Shown here: positions 63,605 through 64,000 of the stretch, in pieces
How the letters are laid out: each line of letters starts with the position of its first letter
Numbering within the stretch: the stretch's first letter is position 1
Assembly: GCF_016093545.1 (NCBI RefSeq)
Contig: NZ_JADKYX010000003.1
Coordinates: 186,001 to 250,000, forward strand
Direction of reading: 5' to 3'
DNA: 64,000 nt
Source: Massilia rhizosphaerae
GTDB taxonomy: Bacteria; Pseudomonadota; Gammaproteobacteria; Burkholderiales; Burkholderiaceae_D
Made by a program: the position numbers and the translations under genes
The notes under the pieces: model-generated
What the model was told of the DNA's origin: nothing
What the model saw: only the letters and a program-made list of their open reading frames with translations
Databases searched by the model: none

Positions 63605-63919
63605 ATGACCTCGATCTTCAAGGCACTTGCCGATCCCACTCGCCGTCAGGTGCTGCAAATGTTGCGTGCCGGGCCAATGACCGCCGGCGCCTTGGCCGAT
63701 GCCTTCGACGTGTCCAAACCGACGATGTCGGCGCACTTCGCCGTGTTGGTGGCAGCGGACCTGATCGAGGCAGAGAAGAGCGGGCGCACGATCATGTACC
63801 GGCTGAAGATGTCGGTGCTTGAGGAGGCGCTCATGGGTTTCGCACAGGCGTTCGGGTTGCAGGTTACGTCCGAAACGCCGACCACAGCCGCCCCCGGGCA
63901 AACAAAGGAGCAATCATGA
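63605..63919 (+). CDS. ArsR-family regulator (SdpR-like autorepressor)
   Basis: This 104-residue winged-helix protein starts TSIFKALADPTRRQVLQMLRAGPMTAGALADAFDVSKPTMSAHFAVLVAADLIEAEKSGRTIMYRL, the SdpR type, which lacks metal-binding cysteines. SdpR represses itself and the immunity gene sdpI; the next gene here overlaps its end by 4 bp. Palindromic boxes lie in its promoter. Confidence 0.87.
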   Translation: MTSIFKALADPTRRQVLQMLRAGPMTAGALADAFDVSKPTMSAHFAVLVAADLIEAEKSGRTIMYRLKMSVLEEALMGFAQAFGLQVTSETPTTAAPGQTKEQS

Positions 63920-64000
63920 TCCTGCACCACCAGCTTCGCCGCGCATTGCTGATCGCTGCGATCTTCCCGGCGACATCCATGGTGCTCAATGCGTTGCACC
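63916..64000 (+). CDS. probable SdpI-family membrane protein, N-terminal part only
   Basis: The 28 visible codons encode MILHHQLRRALLIAAIFPAT and a following hydrophobic helix. The gene overlaps the ArsR gene by ATGA, the usual order being sdpR-sdpI. SdpI-like proteins are membrane immunity or signalling proteins. The window ends inside it. Confidence 0.5.
   Translation, partial: MILHHQLRRALLIAAIFPATSMVLNALH

Overview
The window looks like chromosome of a high-GC betaproteobacterium of the family Oxalobacteraceae, most like Massilia or a close relative. This is inferred from the gene content: an aa3 cytochrome c oxidase operon with betaproteobacterial assembly genes, rpoH beside ftsX-ftsE-ftsY, RNase P RNA just before glpK, a PEP-CTERM protein, OxyR with the two redox cysteines at positions 199 and 208, and PilU. 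No database search was possible, so the genus is an inference.

Layout. 1-8.2 kb holds housekeeping genes (a DUF883 protein, ubiA, oxyR, pilU, the heptose adenylyltransferase, trmL, comF, a BioC-like methyltransferase). It is interrupted by a decayed TnpB-type insertion sequence that abuts the 3' end of ubiA. 8.2-18.8 kb is one long respiratory block: a sigma70-like promoter, a structured leader of about 370 nt, then coxB-coxA-small assembly ORF-cox11-DUF2970-coxC, followed by surf1-SCO-like-cox15-ctaB-sco-AI-2E transporter. 18.8-22.3 kb is an accessory two-gene module (secreted GH74 xyloglucanase with a CBM2 domain, and a PEP-CTERM protein). It is flanked by two copies, about 91% identical, of the 3' end of the AI-2E gene. 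22.3-35 kb holds an acyltransferase, a MocR regulator divergent from a TlpA/DsbD thiol-redox operon and EamA exporter, a GST, an AraC regulator, a CPBP protein, an NHL-repeat lipoprotein and a CorC-like transporter.

34.9-39.1 kb is a compact tellurium-resistance-type stress cluster (LysR/NhaR-like regulator divergent from DUF475-TerD-AIM24-TerD) ending in a clear intrinsic terminator. Next come a GntR (YtrA-type) regulator with an ABC transporter behind a perfect palindromic operator, gamma-glutamyltransferase, a lipoprotein, a GST, a NagX-like membrane acyltransferase behind a LacI-type operator, and fragments and repeats at 46.0-46.9 kb. rpoH has a CIRCE (HrcA) element upstream. Between rpoH and ftsX lies a lower-GC insert with a HEPN-type Abi gene. 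A divergent, apparently free-standing structured RNA sits directly upstream of it, with a good promoter and an intrinsic terminator; this is the strongest candidate for an under-described system here.

49-60 kb returns to core genes: ftsX-ftsE-ftsY, a HAD phosphatase, a thiamine-diphosphate enzyme, rnpB, glpK, a membrane protein, a HipA remnant and a chemoreceptor. 60.2-64 kb is a lower-GC accessory tail: PadR/DUF1700, a rhodanese, an alpha/beta hydrolase, and an ArsR (SdpR-like) regulator with the start of its partner gene. Several of these regulators (GntR, PadR, ArsR) have near-perfect palindromes in their own promoters, which suggests autoregulation.
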